Shown piece after piece: positions 1-11,484 of a DNA stretch of 64,000 nucleotides. The notes beneath the pieces are model-generated. The model ran no database searches, was not told where the DNA came from, and saw only the letters and a program-made list of their open reading frames with translations. The position numbers and the translations under genes were made by a program. The stretch is from Prostheceraeus crozeri (taxonomy: Eukaryota > Platyhelminthes > Polycladida > Euryleptidae), in assembly GCA_907163375.1 (NCBI GenBank), contig CAJQUW010015666.1, forward strand, positions 62,001 through 126,000, written 5' to 3'. How positions within the stretch are numbered: position 1 is the stretch's first letter; each line of letters starts with the position of its first letter.

Positions 1-141
1 AACGCTGTCGGGCGAATGTCGACGCAACGCTGCTGGCCCGGCAACTTTTTTTCACAGGGCTGTCGTGGTTAACATGCGAATTGATTAAAATAATAAAACC
101 ATTTTGGGACGGACTACGCGAATAATATTCAATTTCATGCA

Positions 142-333
142 GTAGTTGTGATTATTGTTTTAGAGTATGCATAGAAATTGGAGTTAACATTCATTGAAAA
201 GAGAATTAAGCATGCATGACGTTTGTGTTCATAGATATCTGTAAAAAGTCAAAGTAGACGTAAATTGAACAATCCTTCCTTTTGTACACAAAGTGATGGG
301 TTTAAGAATTTTATACAAACACTTTCTAGAATA
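142..333 (-). mobile_element. PLE copy 1, 3' terminal piece
   Basis: Nearly the exact reverse complement of 3737-3933, the 3' non-coding end of the plus-strand copy. Similarity stops at the same base in both copies (after ...ctgcat), which marks the element's 3' end. At 333 it stops abruptly in mid-element and resumes at 2788, so this is the distal half of one interrupted copy. Confidence 0.75.
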
Positions 334-1118
334 CTCTCATTTAATAAAGGACTCGGCAAAATCAGTAAAAAAAATGAGAAACGTTCTTGAGAGATGTGAT
401 ATGGCAAACGCGTGGTCTTTCACTCTTCATCGACGGTCATTTTCATATCTTTTAAAATGCAAACTCTCAAACAAATCACATGTAAAAATAATTTCAAATC
501 TGAAAATGATTGTCATGGCTGTTAGAATAACATGTAAGACCAACAAGCCTTCTTATGGAAAGATATTATAGTTACTTAAACGCAGCGTCAAAGTTGCCAT
601 TTTTATCCACTTGGAATATTTGCTACACACCTAATATTCATGGTGTCTGATAACCACAGTTACCAGTCATTTAAAAGACAATTCAAAGGCATGGACATCC
701 AATATTGTGCATCTTCAAGAACATAAGATTCATTACCTTTCAAATGATTGTAAAAATGTACCATCCAAAAGCAATGGAATGCCAAGTTAGCCTGTATTAG
801 TTTTATAACCAAAAATCCGATTAATTTCTGACCTCTTCACAAAGTCATCTTCATGGAACGTAAATTGGTGTCAAAAAAAATTAATACTAAGTTCCCCGAA
901 AATAGCTCTTTGAAGAAGTCAGAAAAAATTCTGTTGCAGACTTAGAATAATATAAGTTACATTTGTAATCCTTTTACTTTTGAACTATACCTTTTAAGTG
1001 GCATTTAATAAGTGATCATGGTAATATTAGTACATTTGGCGTCTTTGACAAATGTTCCAGTAAGCAATACCGTGTAACATTAATTTTCATGATAGTATCA
1101 AAAATCTAATCGCAAAAA

Positions 1119-1206
1119 GTCGAGATCTCGGCACTGTAATTTCGAGATCTCGAACGCCTAAAAATTGGTCGAGATCGTGTCGACATCTCGGTAATCGAGA
1201 TCTCCA
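1119..1206. repeat. Cluster of CGAGATCTCG palindromes
   Basis: Two perfect CGAGATCTCG palindromes (1121, 1143) and two related copies (about 1169-1190 and 1195-1204) within 90 bases. This is GC-rich against AT-rich flanks. It may be part of a small foldback element; function unknown. Confidence 0.6.
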
Positions 1207-1532
1207 GATTGAATTTAATCATAGGAACAGCACCATACATTTTTGACATATTTTACTCGAGTGAGACATTCATGAAAGGCCTTGATGTATGCCAGTCCAG
1301 TTATAATTGTATAGAATCAGATGCTTACTATTTCTTTTTATTGCAACTGGTTCAAAGGAAGTGTTCATTGAAATGGGTAGGATGAAAATGAAACTCGATC
1401 ATCTAGCCATTATATTCTCCATTGTCTTTGGCGTTGAGAGAGAGGGCCAGCATTGATATTAGCACCAACGGCACCTTTCACCACGAAAAAATCTCCGGAA
1501 GAATTGCTTGCCACGACTGAATGCAGATATAG

Positions 1533-1534
1533 AT

Positions 1535-1570
<36 letters not shown>

Positions 1571-1665
1571 GAGGAGGAGTGAGAGTGAGAGAGATGAGAT
1601 CGAGAGTAGAGAGAGAGAGAAGAGATGGAGAGAGCTGAGAGGAGAGAGAGAGGTGAGAGGTAGAG
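1533..1665 (+). repeat. GA-rich microsatellite
   Basis: Imperfect (GA)n/(GAG)n purine run. The apparent open frames across it are low-complexity artefacts. Confidence 0.9.
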
Positions 1666-2702
1666 AATGTGGTAAGTTAGCCATGGGTAAGTCCATTTTT
1701 ATTCAGGGCTTGCTAAAATCACAATATTTTGAAAAAATTAGTGTGAATATTAATTGTTTATCATTAGCCTATACATCCTGAAATTATTGTATGAAATTAG
1801 ACTTTGCTAAATTCCATCAAATTTTCCATGTATCGGTATGCGATTCTTTTGGATGACCATATGATTCCTAATTATAAATGCAGGTCTTCTCGAATATACT
1901 GCTTAAATTGTAAATGTTGTATGTAATTGTAAAATGTACATGTATTGCAATAATGCATATATTCAGATAATATGTATCATATTCATGTATTAGTTATAAA
2001 TTGTGCAAAAATGTGTAATTTTTGGAATATTAAAATTTGATCAAAATCTTCATCACTAACATATTTTGACATTGCGCGCGCTTATCTTAAATAACTATAA
2101 GTGATAAAAATACTTTAGCTTATCATCGATTTGGTGCGTCTGAGTGCGTCATTTTCTCGGCTCTAGGGCTGTCTTCAGAGAATTTGGAAGGGCGCTTGGA
2201 TGCATCAATAATAATAGCATATAGATATCTCGTCAGAAAACTGGTCTCATAAACTCGCCATTACTCGTCTCAAAAGTAATGCCTTGAGACGACTCGTTCA
2301 CGGACATTTTACATCAGCTGAGATGTCCTTTTTGTGACGAGCTGAGCTGTCTTCAATCGTGATAAGTCGTCGTCTCAATGCTGCAGTGGTACAGTCTGAC
2401 ATATTCTAGAAAAATAAGTACTTATGTATAAAAATGTATGAAGGGCCGATCTTTTATTCGTTTCTTAAACCTCTGCATTCTACAGAATGCAAATTCCATT
2501 TAAAAATATACACTACAGCTAAACTTTTCGGTATTAAAGTCAATCGCATGCATGAAAATGAAAGACTACAAGCACTAGAAAGAAGAGAAATTCTGTTAAT
2601 TAGTGTGTATATTTCCTTTCGTGATTCCTCACGACCATCATGCTACTAAAAATATTTGTAGAAGTAGTCAAAATATGGAATATCACGCCAGATAATTCAA
2701 CT

Positions 2703-2727
2703 GTCACTTAACTGATACTTAAGTGAC
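2703..2727. repeat. Small perfect hairpin
   Basis: GTCACTTAA and its complement TTAAGTGAC separated by seven bases, about 60 bp inside the right edge of the 334-2787 insert. Confidence 0.5.
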
Positions 2728-2787
2728 ATTTGGCTAGCAAATGGTCAGACAAATGACTGTACATTAACTGACACCGGTCAACTAGTG

Positions 2788-3496
2788 GGTAATTCATAAT
2801 TGTGGAAGGACTTTTTCAAAATACTAAAATTAAATAAAGAAATTCGAGACTGAGCATACTGCTGGAAAACTTTATCTTTAGAAGGGCAAGAGAGTAAGTG
2901 TCTGGTTACAGAAGAATTAGGAGGTTTTTGTGATCTTGGCCTCTCGCCTCTTTGAGTCCATTTTGGGATGTGTTCTGACACTCGAGTCTGAAGGTGCCTC
3001 TCCGTTCTGTCGATGTACCCTGCTCCGCAGGGGCAATCAAATTTATAGATCAAAGAATGTCGATCGGCAGTTGGTATAGGGTCCTTGTGCGCGGATGGTG
3101 CCAGCTGTTTTGTTGAGAAAACTGGGTTTGGGTCCAGTTGCATATAATATTTCCGATTTCTTTGGAAATATTTCGTGCGATGATTTCACTTTCACTCCCA
3201 TAGTATGGGATTTTGAAGAAAATGGCTTCTTCTTAACCGTTGGGATCTTCGATTGTCATCTTTGTATTTAGAGGGTTTGCGAATAAACCATTCAGGGTAG
3301 CCATTTTTTATCAAAATTTCAGTTATTCGTTTCGACTCCTTGCCAAGAAAACAAGGAGAACAAAGTCTATGAGCCCGATATACCTTTGTTTTCACTAAGT
3401 TTACCTTATATTTTCTTGGACAATAAGCCCCATAATTTGTATATATTCCTGTAAATGTTTTCTTTCTGTACATCGATGTCAGTATTTCTCCATTAT
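2788..3496 (-). mobile_element. PLE copy 1: end of reverse transcriptase plus GIY-YIG endonuclease
   Basis: On the minus strand, 3512-3192 encodes the RT thumb typical of Penelope/Neptune PLEs (FTGIYTNYGAYCPRKYK..., then KNGYPEWFIRKP). 3143-2788 encodes the GIY-YIG-type endonuclease (LIYKFDCPCGAGYIDRTERH, then a conserved SEH). The copy lacks the 5' part of the RT. It is joined 5' end to 5' end with the plus-strand copy at 3496/3497 and interrupted at 2787. Confidence 0.82.
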
Positions 3497-3933
3497 GCGG
3501 AGCAGGGTACATCGACAGAACGGAGAGGCACCTTCAGACTCGAGTGTCAGAACACATCCCAAAATGGACTCAAAGAGGCGAGAGGCCAAGATCACAAAAA
3601 CCTTCTAAAACTTCTGTAACCAGACACTTACTCTCTTGCCCTTCTAAAGATAAAGTTTTCCAGCAGTATGCTCAGTCTCGAATTTCTTTATTTAATTTTA
3701 GTATTTTGAAAAAGTCCTTCCACAATTATGAATTACCTATTCTAGAAAGTGTTTGTATAAAATTCTTAAACCCATCACTTTGTGTACAAAAGGAAGGATT
3801 GTTCAATTTACGTCTACTTTGACTTTTTACAGATATCTATGAACACAAACGTCATGCATGCTTAATTCTCTTTTCAATGAATGTTAACTCCAATTTCTAT
3901 GCATACTCTAAAACAATAATCACAACTGCTGCA
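3497..3933 (+). mobile_element. PLE copy 2: endonuclease end and 3' UTR, head to head with copy 1
   Basis: Starts within the GIY-YIG domain and repeats the endonuclease of copy 1 almost residue for residue (SEHIPKWTQRGERPRSQKP). It then runs on through the 3' untranslated end to about 3933. It is strongly 5'-truncated, as usual for PLE insertions. The near-identity of the two copies suggests one insertion event or a recent pair. Confidence 0.82.
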
Positions 3934-5157
3934 TTAATAAATATCAGAAGCGCATATGAGCTTAGCTTTCATATGGACCCTGCAGATATATGTGAAATCT
4001 GCTATTCGGATAAATCCATGAAAAACAGCCTTAATTCAAAGTAAAGAACAAATCGAGTTGGAGATTGCACCATTGTCCAATCAAAAGCACATGACAAACA
4101 GAGTGGAATGGAATCGTTTTGAAACAAGTGGCTGCAACAAGCACGTAAAAATTGAACTGATCACATATTTTCGGATAGCCCATCTTAATCTTAATCTTTA
4201 GCCATTCTTAATTCTTCTAATGTTCCATATTCTTCCCATATCCTGGTTTATTTGTGCATGGTAATAGAATACACCTTTCAAAATTGCCACAAAATCCAAA
4301 CTCAGTGGGATACTCATCATGACTTTGTAAACTGGCTGGTAACCAGTGGTTGTTCAGAATCAGAAGTTGACGTGAAGTGGTAGCATTCTCTGACTGTTAC
4401 TCGCATTTAGAAAGATTCGTCATACTTATAAAAATAATGGTAATATGGAAACGCCTGAAATATTCCTGAAGAAGACAAATACCTGATTGTTGACACAACA
4501 CAATTCCCCAGTTGAGCATTTCCGCAGCTGAGACACAGGAGAACGAACATCAAACCATGTCAGACCCTGTCACCGATGTTTGAATTGCATTCTATAATCA
4601 TTCGTCGCATTGTTTCAGGTGCTCGATGTGTATAGTTTAATGCCAAGTGTGTACACAATCGAAGTTATCGATACAGTCCGTTTTGCAATATCTGAGTGGT
4701 CATTATTTCTCCAATTCATTTTCTAATTATCATTGAAAGAATATGGCCACTAGATTCGATCATTTGATCACTGAAATTCAGGTCAGCTTTGATCAAACAG
4801 TTGATTGCATTTATTTGAGTCTATGATTAAATTTTTGCATTTTTTCGCGACAGGATTAATTGATAGCACGTGTGGGGCAGTGCGAATACAGAATAAATTA
4901 TCACCTTAGCACTTTCACCATTTGAATTATTTTCATGAAATTTCAGTGCTATGCAGACAAATTGAAAAAATAATAGTAGAATGGAATTTCGCAGATAAAG
5001 TTGTGAAATTATTGCGTTGCAGACTTTAAAAATGACGAAATCTCTCATGATCCTCTTCAGAGTGGTAGCCAGCCGGACTTTTCGGCAGCTTCCCACGTTA
5101 CGCCCAGAACCGTGATATTCAATTTCAAGGTCCAGTCCGTGCTCCGTTTTGTTCAAA
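3934..5157. other. No recognisable feature
   Basis: AT-rich intergenic sequence. No convincing coding frame, RNA gene or repeat was seen. Confidence 0.5.
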
Positions 5158-5404
5158 GTTTGTACAGGGATGAGAACGCTGTGTCACAAAAAATCCGGAG
5201 GATCGCTTCTATGGGGGGCCCATGCGCTACTTTTACTGGGGCCCATTTTCAGTTTTGATATAATTACAAGCAATTCAAGTATTAATTTTAAAAAGTTATA
5301 AATCTTTATGCGCCTATACACTATATACCCTATGCTGCGACTATAAAGTATTGTTAATGAAGCATGAAGGCCACAGTTAATAATTAATTAGATCTCAACC
5401 ATAT

Positions 5405-5730
5405 TGAGGCAAAGTACTGTATACAAAACCTCAACCTTTTGGGAGTGTAACTCGAAGAATTTTGATTTTTTATGTTTACAAAGCGCCGCAGGCGAAACCT
5501 TCAGCCTTTTATGAGTGTAGCTAGTAGAACTTTGATGTTTATAAAGCGCCGCAGGCGAAACCTTCAACCTTTTATGAGTGCAACTAGTAGAACTTTGATG
5601 TTTACAAAGCGCCGCAGGCGAAACCCTCAGCCCCTTATTGAGGGCAACTAGTAGAATTTTGATGTTTATAAAGCGCCGCAGGCGAAACCTTCAGCCTTTA
5701 TGAGTGTAACTAGTAGAATTTTGATCCATT
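5405..5730 (+). repeat. 62-bp minisatellite, array 1 (about 5 units)
   Basis: Repeats of a 62-bp unit centred on AAAGCGCCGCAGGCGAAACC and ending aactagtagaa. The same unit occurs at 7612-7906 and 8937-9053. The arrays sit at matching positions inside related element copies. Confidence 0.88.
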
Positions 5731-6159
5731 ACATTCCATTTCATTTGAATTGGAGGGGCAGTTTCAGAATTAGAGAATTTTTGAATGTACCGGTGTGTAG
5801 AATTTTTACAAGCAAGTTCTAATCAGAATGTAATTTTAAATAACCCCAGCAAGCCAGACATCATTCTCCTAGAATGTATATAAATCGATCGTCATGAGCT
5901 TTTTGCAACACAGTCTTTAATTGGTACGTAGACCTCTGTTATTCCGAAACTACCGTTCCAACTAAAAATACTTTTAAATGGAGAAAATAGTCGAGTAATT
6001 TGCTATGAAATTTTATTTCGATCGGCTATATAGTATGCACGGTATAGGAGAGGGGAACTAATAAGGAGCCAAAAAACGTAAAAAGGAAACATAAATCACG
6101 CAGCAGGTATAAAACATAAATAAGGCATAACCTAGTCAAAATCTCCAACATCTCCAAAA

Positions 6160-6548
6160 AGGCCCATGCATCGTCAGAGGGGCACATTGATCGTCACAGG
6201 GGCCCATGGGTCGACAGAGGGGCCCATGGTGGTTAGAGGGGTCCACTGATCGTCAAAGAAAGGCCCATGAGTGGCTATAGGGTATCTATGGATAATATCT
6301 ATTTTAATGACTTGTAATCAGTGGGGTCCTATGCAACGCATCATGAAGATGTTTTTGGTTTAAGACGGGATCATGCGTTACTTCATGAAGATGGCATTCC
6401 ATCCCAGGGGCCCACACACCCTGCCTTCCACTCCCTCCTATTTTTATTGCATTTTCTGGCGGAGAGATCCCATTGATCGTCAGAGGGGGCCAACAGCTAG
6501 TCAAAGGGGCCCCCTGATAGTCAGAGGAGACCTATGGATGACATGTAT
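6160..6548 (+). repeat. GGGGCCC-rich repeats, left part of an interrupted array
   Basis: Short units of the type agaggggcccatgg..gtc, embedded in a unit of about 220 bp containing catgaagatg and ttgcattttctggc. The unit breaks off at 6548 and resumes at 10739 with only the short duplication atgtat, so element E2 was inserted here. Confidence 0.75.
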
Positions 6549-7371
6549 CAGGGCTGCCACTCTTATCAAAAATAAAAACCGGAAAGTCAAATCGGAATGG
6601 GCCCCCTAGATTACGTAGTCGTGGGCCCCCTCAAAGTAAGAAACTTACGATTTTTCGATATCACACAACCCGGTAATAATTCAATAATCAGCTTCATCAA
6701 GGTGCACTAGAAGACATGACTAGAGTAGCTACTATTTTCAGGAGAACCGTTTTCGAAGGTTAGACGGAGTGTACTACAAAGACCCCTCTACCCTCTCCCT
6801 AATGCAAAATCAGCATGAAGCTATTGAACGATTGACGATTTCAGATCGATAAAAAGACTGCATATTATCGAATAATCTACATGTAGGCTACATCTATGGA
6901 TGATTTTACTTAACTGTTTCAAAGACAACTTTCTTCATTTCGATCAAAAATTTTACGTTCAAATTTATAACGCACTATTCTCGTGCAGCTTTGCCATTTT
7001 CTAATAAGTGCCATGACGTCACACGGTGCAAGATCCCGTCTTTATTGAGAAGAATTTTCATAATACCACTAGGAAATTGCTATTCAGCTGTTCTACGATT
7101 GGAAGACAGCTTCAGCAGAGCGGTCTGGTCACAGCAAATATCTTCATACAAAATCCATGGTCAGCGCGGTCTAAATGCATGGGCAAGCCATTTTCTTTGA
7201 GAGAATCATCATTCTTTCGAGAAATCGAGAATGTGTGGTAAAATCTTCGTATCTATACTGCATAAAATATGCCGAATGTCATGAAGGATGGAATATCTTC
7301 ATGCAGGATGGAATGCCAGCGCACTACTACAGACCCATCGTAAATTATTTAAACAGCAATTCTCCTAAATC

Positions 7372-7611
7372 CAGGGATGAGAACGCGGTGTCAGAAAAAA
7401 ATCCGGAAGATATCTTCTAGGGACCCAAACGTTACCTTTTCTGGGGCCCATTTTCAGTTTTGATATGATTACAAGTAATCCAAGATTCAATTTTAAATAG
7501 TTATGAATCTTTATGCGCCTACACATTATATATAATATGCTGCGACTAAATATACATTGAATATTAATGCATTAAGGCCATAGATAATAATAAATTGGAG
7601 CTCAACCATTT
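7372..7611 (+). mobile_element. Second left end of the E1 family (E3)
   Basis: CAGGGATGAGAACGC and the following 230 bp are homologous to 5165-5405, including the segment ctggggcccattttcag. The related right-hand motif gaattggagggg also recurs (5745 and 9335). The matching right end could not be assigned, so it may be truncated or fused with E2. Confidence 0.65.
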
Positions 7612-7906
7612 TGAGGCAAAGTATCGCAGACAAAACCTCCAGTCTTTTATGAGTGTAACTAGTAGAGCTTTGATGTTTTTAAAGCGCCGCAGGCGAAACC
7701 TGCACCCTTTTGGGAGTATAACTAATTCAATTTTGATGTCTTATCAAGAGCCGCAGGCAAAACCTAGAGCCTTTTGGGAATGCAACAAGAAGGGTTTTGT
7801 TGTTTTATAAAGCGCCGCAGGAGAAGTCTCCACCCTTTTTGGAGTGCAACTAGTAGAATTTTGATGTTTTATAAAGCGCCGCAGGCAAAACCTCCAGACT
7901 ATTGGG
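7612..7906 (+). repeat. 62-bp minisatellite, array 2
   Basis: Four to five units of the same GCGCCGCAGGCGAAACC repeat as at 5405. It is probably interrupted at 7906 by a 1-kb insert, because units resume at 8937. Confidence 0.85.
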
Positions 7907-8116
7907 ATAAATATCTGACTGTTTAATTCTCTAATATTTAGCTAGATGAATAATTTGAATGTTCAATATATCCTTCTTTTAGAATTTCTCAAAATTAGGG
8001 TACTTTGAAAAATTCCCACTATCAATAAGATAAAAAAACATTCCCGGTAAACTCTGGTTTATTTTGAACAACGAATGAAACGAATTATCAAAGAGTCTAT
8101 TAAGTATCAAATCAAT

Positions 8117-8480
8117 TCACTGGTCTTCTTCACAGTCATAGCAAATGCAATGTACTTTTCAATTTGCTCCAGCGCAATCCTCGTGTACGCACGATCCACA
8201 TTGAGTGCATTGTATCTAGTCAACCTGAAGATCACATCTTAGGTCATCACTATGCTCCCCATCAAAGAACTGACAGAAGTTACTTGGGTCACTTGTTTAT
8301 GTTTGAGGCTGTGTATCCATTACAACAGGTTGAGTTGGATTGGAGATATTTCGAGATTTTGTTTTCTTCATAGCCCTATTTTCTTTACCTTTGTTTCTAG
8401 GAGTGGATTCTTTTTTCTTCTCTGACTGTTGAACTTCGGAAACATAGTTGGAAGTAGTCAAGACACCGGATATCTTTGGT
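8117..8480 (-). pseudogene. pogo/Tigger-type transposase C-terminus with PHD-like zinc finger (remnant)
   Basis: Minus-strand frame with a basic region (KKKESTPRNKGKENRAMKK). It is followed by CQFF, IQCTQCGSCVHEDCAG and CICYDCEED, then a stop. The Cys/His spacing matches the C-terminal zinc finger on many pogo/jerky-like DDE transposases of invertebrates. The frame has in-frame stops, so it is a relic. It lies in a roughly 1-kb stretch (7907-8936) that interrupts the 62-bp array, probably a separate insertion. Confidence 0.55.
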
Positions 8481-8936
8481 CTCTCAGCTGCAATTCATCC
8501 TTGTCGCTCATACGATGAGGTTTATTAAGCTGGAGAGACACAGCGCCCTTAAGTGTCCCATATTACCCTCCATACGTCTTATTTCAAAAGCTATAAAAAT
8601 ATTTGATAAAATTATTAAATTAAAAAAGTGAAATATTGTAAGCATAGCACAAAACCCAAGCTTCCACATACCAATGCATTTAAATTCATGAGAAAACTTG
8701 ATTGATGATATAATAATAGCTTTACTGAAATTTCAGCCCTATTTTTGACCTACAAAGATTCGTATATCACTTGTGTTTTTATCACACAAGCGGAAGTATG
8801 CAGCCGATTTCGCTTAAATTTTGTGTTTGCAGCTAATGATCACATCAATAAGTAACCACATTTATTATTCCAAAATATTTTCAGGAAGTATTTTTTTCGA
8901 AGATATTCGTTAAATGTCCCATATTACCCGCACCTA

Positions 8937-9053
8937 CCCTAGTAGAATTTTTAGATATTTTCAAAGCTCTGCACGCGAAACCTCCAGCCTTTTGAGAGTA
9001 TAACTAGTAGAATTTTGATGTATTTAATACTCTGCAGGCGAAACCTCCTGGAA
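8937..9053 (+). repeat. 62-bp minisatellite, array 3 (2 units)
   Basis: Two diverged units (ctctgcaggcgaaacctcc), the likely continuation of array 2. Confidence 0.75.
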
Positions 9054-9969
9054 TGTATAAAGCACTTTCTCGGCATTACATTATCAAACGGGAATTAGGC
9101 CTACAACTTTTCTCAGCTCCATGCTATTTCAAAATGTCATGATGAGGGAGGTTTTTGTGAATCAAAATTTCTTGGCGTTTATAATGAGCTTCACACTGTA
9201 TGAGTAATAACAAATACTCAGTAGAACAAATGGAATTGTTTTGCCACAGAATCGACTTGGCCAATCACCATGAAATTGTACATGGAGCCTACAAGTGAAT
9301 GTGTACTTTTTCCTTACAATCCATTTCATTTGAATTGGAGGGGTAGTTTCAGGTTTAGAGAGAATTTTTGAATGTACCGGTATGCAGAATTTCTACACGA
9401 AAACTACACGAAACGCAAAATCGACACGTAAAGAAATCCTTGTCACTTCTGTAGTTGTTCGCGAGATTTAAATCTTCGCTGGTGTCTTCGCCTAAATTTA
9501 GCCGCTTTTGCAACAAGTGATCGTGCAAAATATTCTTTCGTCACTCCCTTGTGTTCCCGAAACTTTTTATTAGATTTTTCTTTTAAATTTTTCTGGCACG
9601 CTTCTTAAAAGACACGTTTTGGAGAGCATCAAAGCGATCAGAACTCTATTCATAATAGACTCCATGATTACGTATTACAACTTTCTCGTCAAGCATTCCC
9701 ACCTAAATTTACGTCTTATTTCAAAACCTCAATTACTTGCGTTTCGTCTTGTTTCTTCAGGATTGACGAAAGGATCACTGACTTCCTTACAGAAGAATCT
9801 TCTGCTCAAGAGTCAAGCGGATTTTTAGAAAGCATCAGCTTTCAATTTGATCACCCTAAAATATTGCAGGGTCTTTAAGGTCCCCTAACAATCTGCATAG
9901 CCCAGTTCGTAATTTTAAAAAGCCCGCACATGCTCTTATCATTAACGGTGCCGGTCTCAATACTATAAG

Positions 9970-10625
9970 CCCCTTACCATCTCAAAAGGCCCCTCACGAT
10001 CTTTAACGGTCCTGTTCACTATCTCAAAAGGGCATCCTCACTAACTTAAAGGGACCCCTTCACAATCTCAAAAAGGCCCCCTCACCATCTTAAAGGGGCC
10101 CCTACGCAGTCTCAAAAGGGCATCCTCACGATCTTTGAGAGGCCTCTTCGCAGTCTCAAAAGAGCCCCTTCACGACCTCAAAGGGGTCCCCTCACCATCT
10201 TAGAAGGGCCCCTCACGATCATAAAGGGGCCCCTTCGCAGTCTCGAAAAGATCCCTTCACGATCTCAAAAGGGCCCCTCACAATCTTTAAGGGAATCCTC
10301 ACAATCTCAAAAGGGCCCCCTCACGGTCTTAAAGGGCCCCTTCGCAGTCTCAAAAGGGACCCTTCACGACCTCAAAAGGGCATCCTCACCATCTTAGAAG
10401 GGCACCTTCACCATCTCAAAAGGGCCCCTCACGATCATAAAAGGGCCCCTTCGCAGTCTCAAAAGGGTCCCTTCACGATCTCAAAAGGGCCCCTCACGAT
10501 CTTAGAAGGCCCTCTTCACAATCTCAAAAGGCCCCCCTCACGATCTTAAAGAGGCCCCTCACCATCTTAGAAGGGCCACTTCACAATCTCAAAAGGGCCG
10601 TTTCACAATCCTGAAGGGCCCCTTT
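9970..10625 (+). repeat. 22-bp GGGCCC minisatellite (about 30 units)
   Basis: Tandem units of 21-23 bp alternating ctcacgatcttaaaggggcc and ttcgcagtctcaaaagggcc. A longer period is visible: the block around 10209 recurs around 10427. GC-rich in an AT-rich setting, with no coding potential. Confidence 0.88.
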
Positions 10626-10738
10626 CAAAATTTGAATTGTTCAAAATCCAAATTATTTGTGGCGGAACATTTTCTCACTACTTAGTTTATTCTAAAAAAA
10701 CCGGAAATCCGGTTAAAACCGGAAGAGTGGCAGCCCTG

Positions 10739-11165
10739 ATGTATCAATTGTAATGACTAAAGATCAGAGGGGTCTTCTTATGCAACGCGTCATGAAGATG
10801 TTTTTTGTCTTAAGACGATAAGTTACTTCATGAAGATGGCATTCCATATTAGGGGCTCCATACCTTATCCCATTCCATTTTTATTGCATTTTCTGGCAGA
10901 GGGGGGCAAATGTTCGCCAAACGGGCCCAATGATCATCAGAGGGGCCCAATGGATAATATCAATTGGAATGACTGGTGATCAGAGGGGTCTTATGTAACC
11001 CATCATGAAGATGTTTTGTCTTAAAACAGGACACATGCGTTACTTCACGAAGATCATTCCATCTTAGGGCCCACATGCCTTTCCCCCTACCCCTTGCCCC
11101 TCCTGTTTTTTTCACATTTTCTGGCGAATTTCAGAAAAGACCCAGATGGTCGTCAAAAGATCCGG
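10739..11165 (+). repeat. GGGGCCC-rich repeats, right part of the interrupted array
   Basis: Two units of about 220 bp homologous to 6280-6480, containing gatcagaggggtcttatg and catgaagatg. It continues the array broken by E2. Confidence 0.75.
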
Positions 11166-11484
11166 AATTCCGGATAAATCCGGAAGAATCTCTTCCCTGG
11201 TTTGTAGTCACTTGAATGCAATTCTTAAGTTATGCGTGAATCATAAAAGAAATTCAATGTTCTCTGAAGTTTCCTGTTCAGAATTAGGGAATGTGAGAAT
11301 TAACACGCTCATATACATGTAGGCCTACATAATTACACAGCCACCAACTTAATGCATTTCTTTAATGATTTTTGACGTACAGGCCTATATGATTCAGAAA
11401 ACGAAAAACCCGTTCTGGTACTTCCATTCTTTCCCGCCCCCACATTTTTCAATTTTTCCAAATTCATCAAATTCCGTCAAACTT

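Larger units (their letters stand above)
334..2787. other. 2.45-kb insert splitting PLE copy 1
   Basis: Foreign sequence between two pieces that are contiguous in copy 2. No gene recognised. It holds a cluster of CGAGATCTCG palindromes, a GA microsatellite and a small hairpin near its right edge. I see no clear terminal inverted repeat and no target duplication. Confidence 0.6.
6549..10738. mobile_element. CAGGG...CCCTG DNA transposon (hAT-like), nested element E2
   Basis: Perfect 16-bp terminal inverted repeat CAGGGCTGCCACTCTT at both ends. The flanking duplication is atgtat (6-7 bp). Removing the element and one duplication restores a repeat unit like the intact ones at about 6280 and 10960, so the insertion is proven internally. 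It contains another left end of the E1 family (7372), two 62-bp arrays, a pogo-type remnant and a 22-bp array. No transposase for the element itself was seen. Confidence 0.72.
5165..11199. mobile_element. CAGGG...CCCTG DNA transposon (hAT-like), outer element E1
   Basis: Left end CAGGGATGAGAACGC, right end (reversed) CAGGGAAGAGATTC. Both are followed by a TCCGGA-type motif. The flanks carry the 7-bp direct repeat gtttgta (5158-5164 and 11200-11206). CAGGG termini fit the hAT superfamily, but hAT normally makes 8-bp duplications; a 6-7-bp family such as Dada is an alternative. Inside are a 62-bp minisatellite, GGGCCC-rich repeats and a second nested element. No transposase is recognisable, so it is non-autonomous. 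Confidence 0.6.

Noticed and set aside
1478-1781. Open frames rich in Arg-Glu or Ser-Leu
   Set aside because: Translations of the GA microsatellite.
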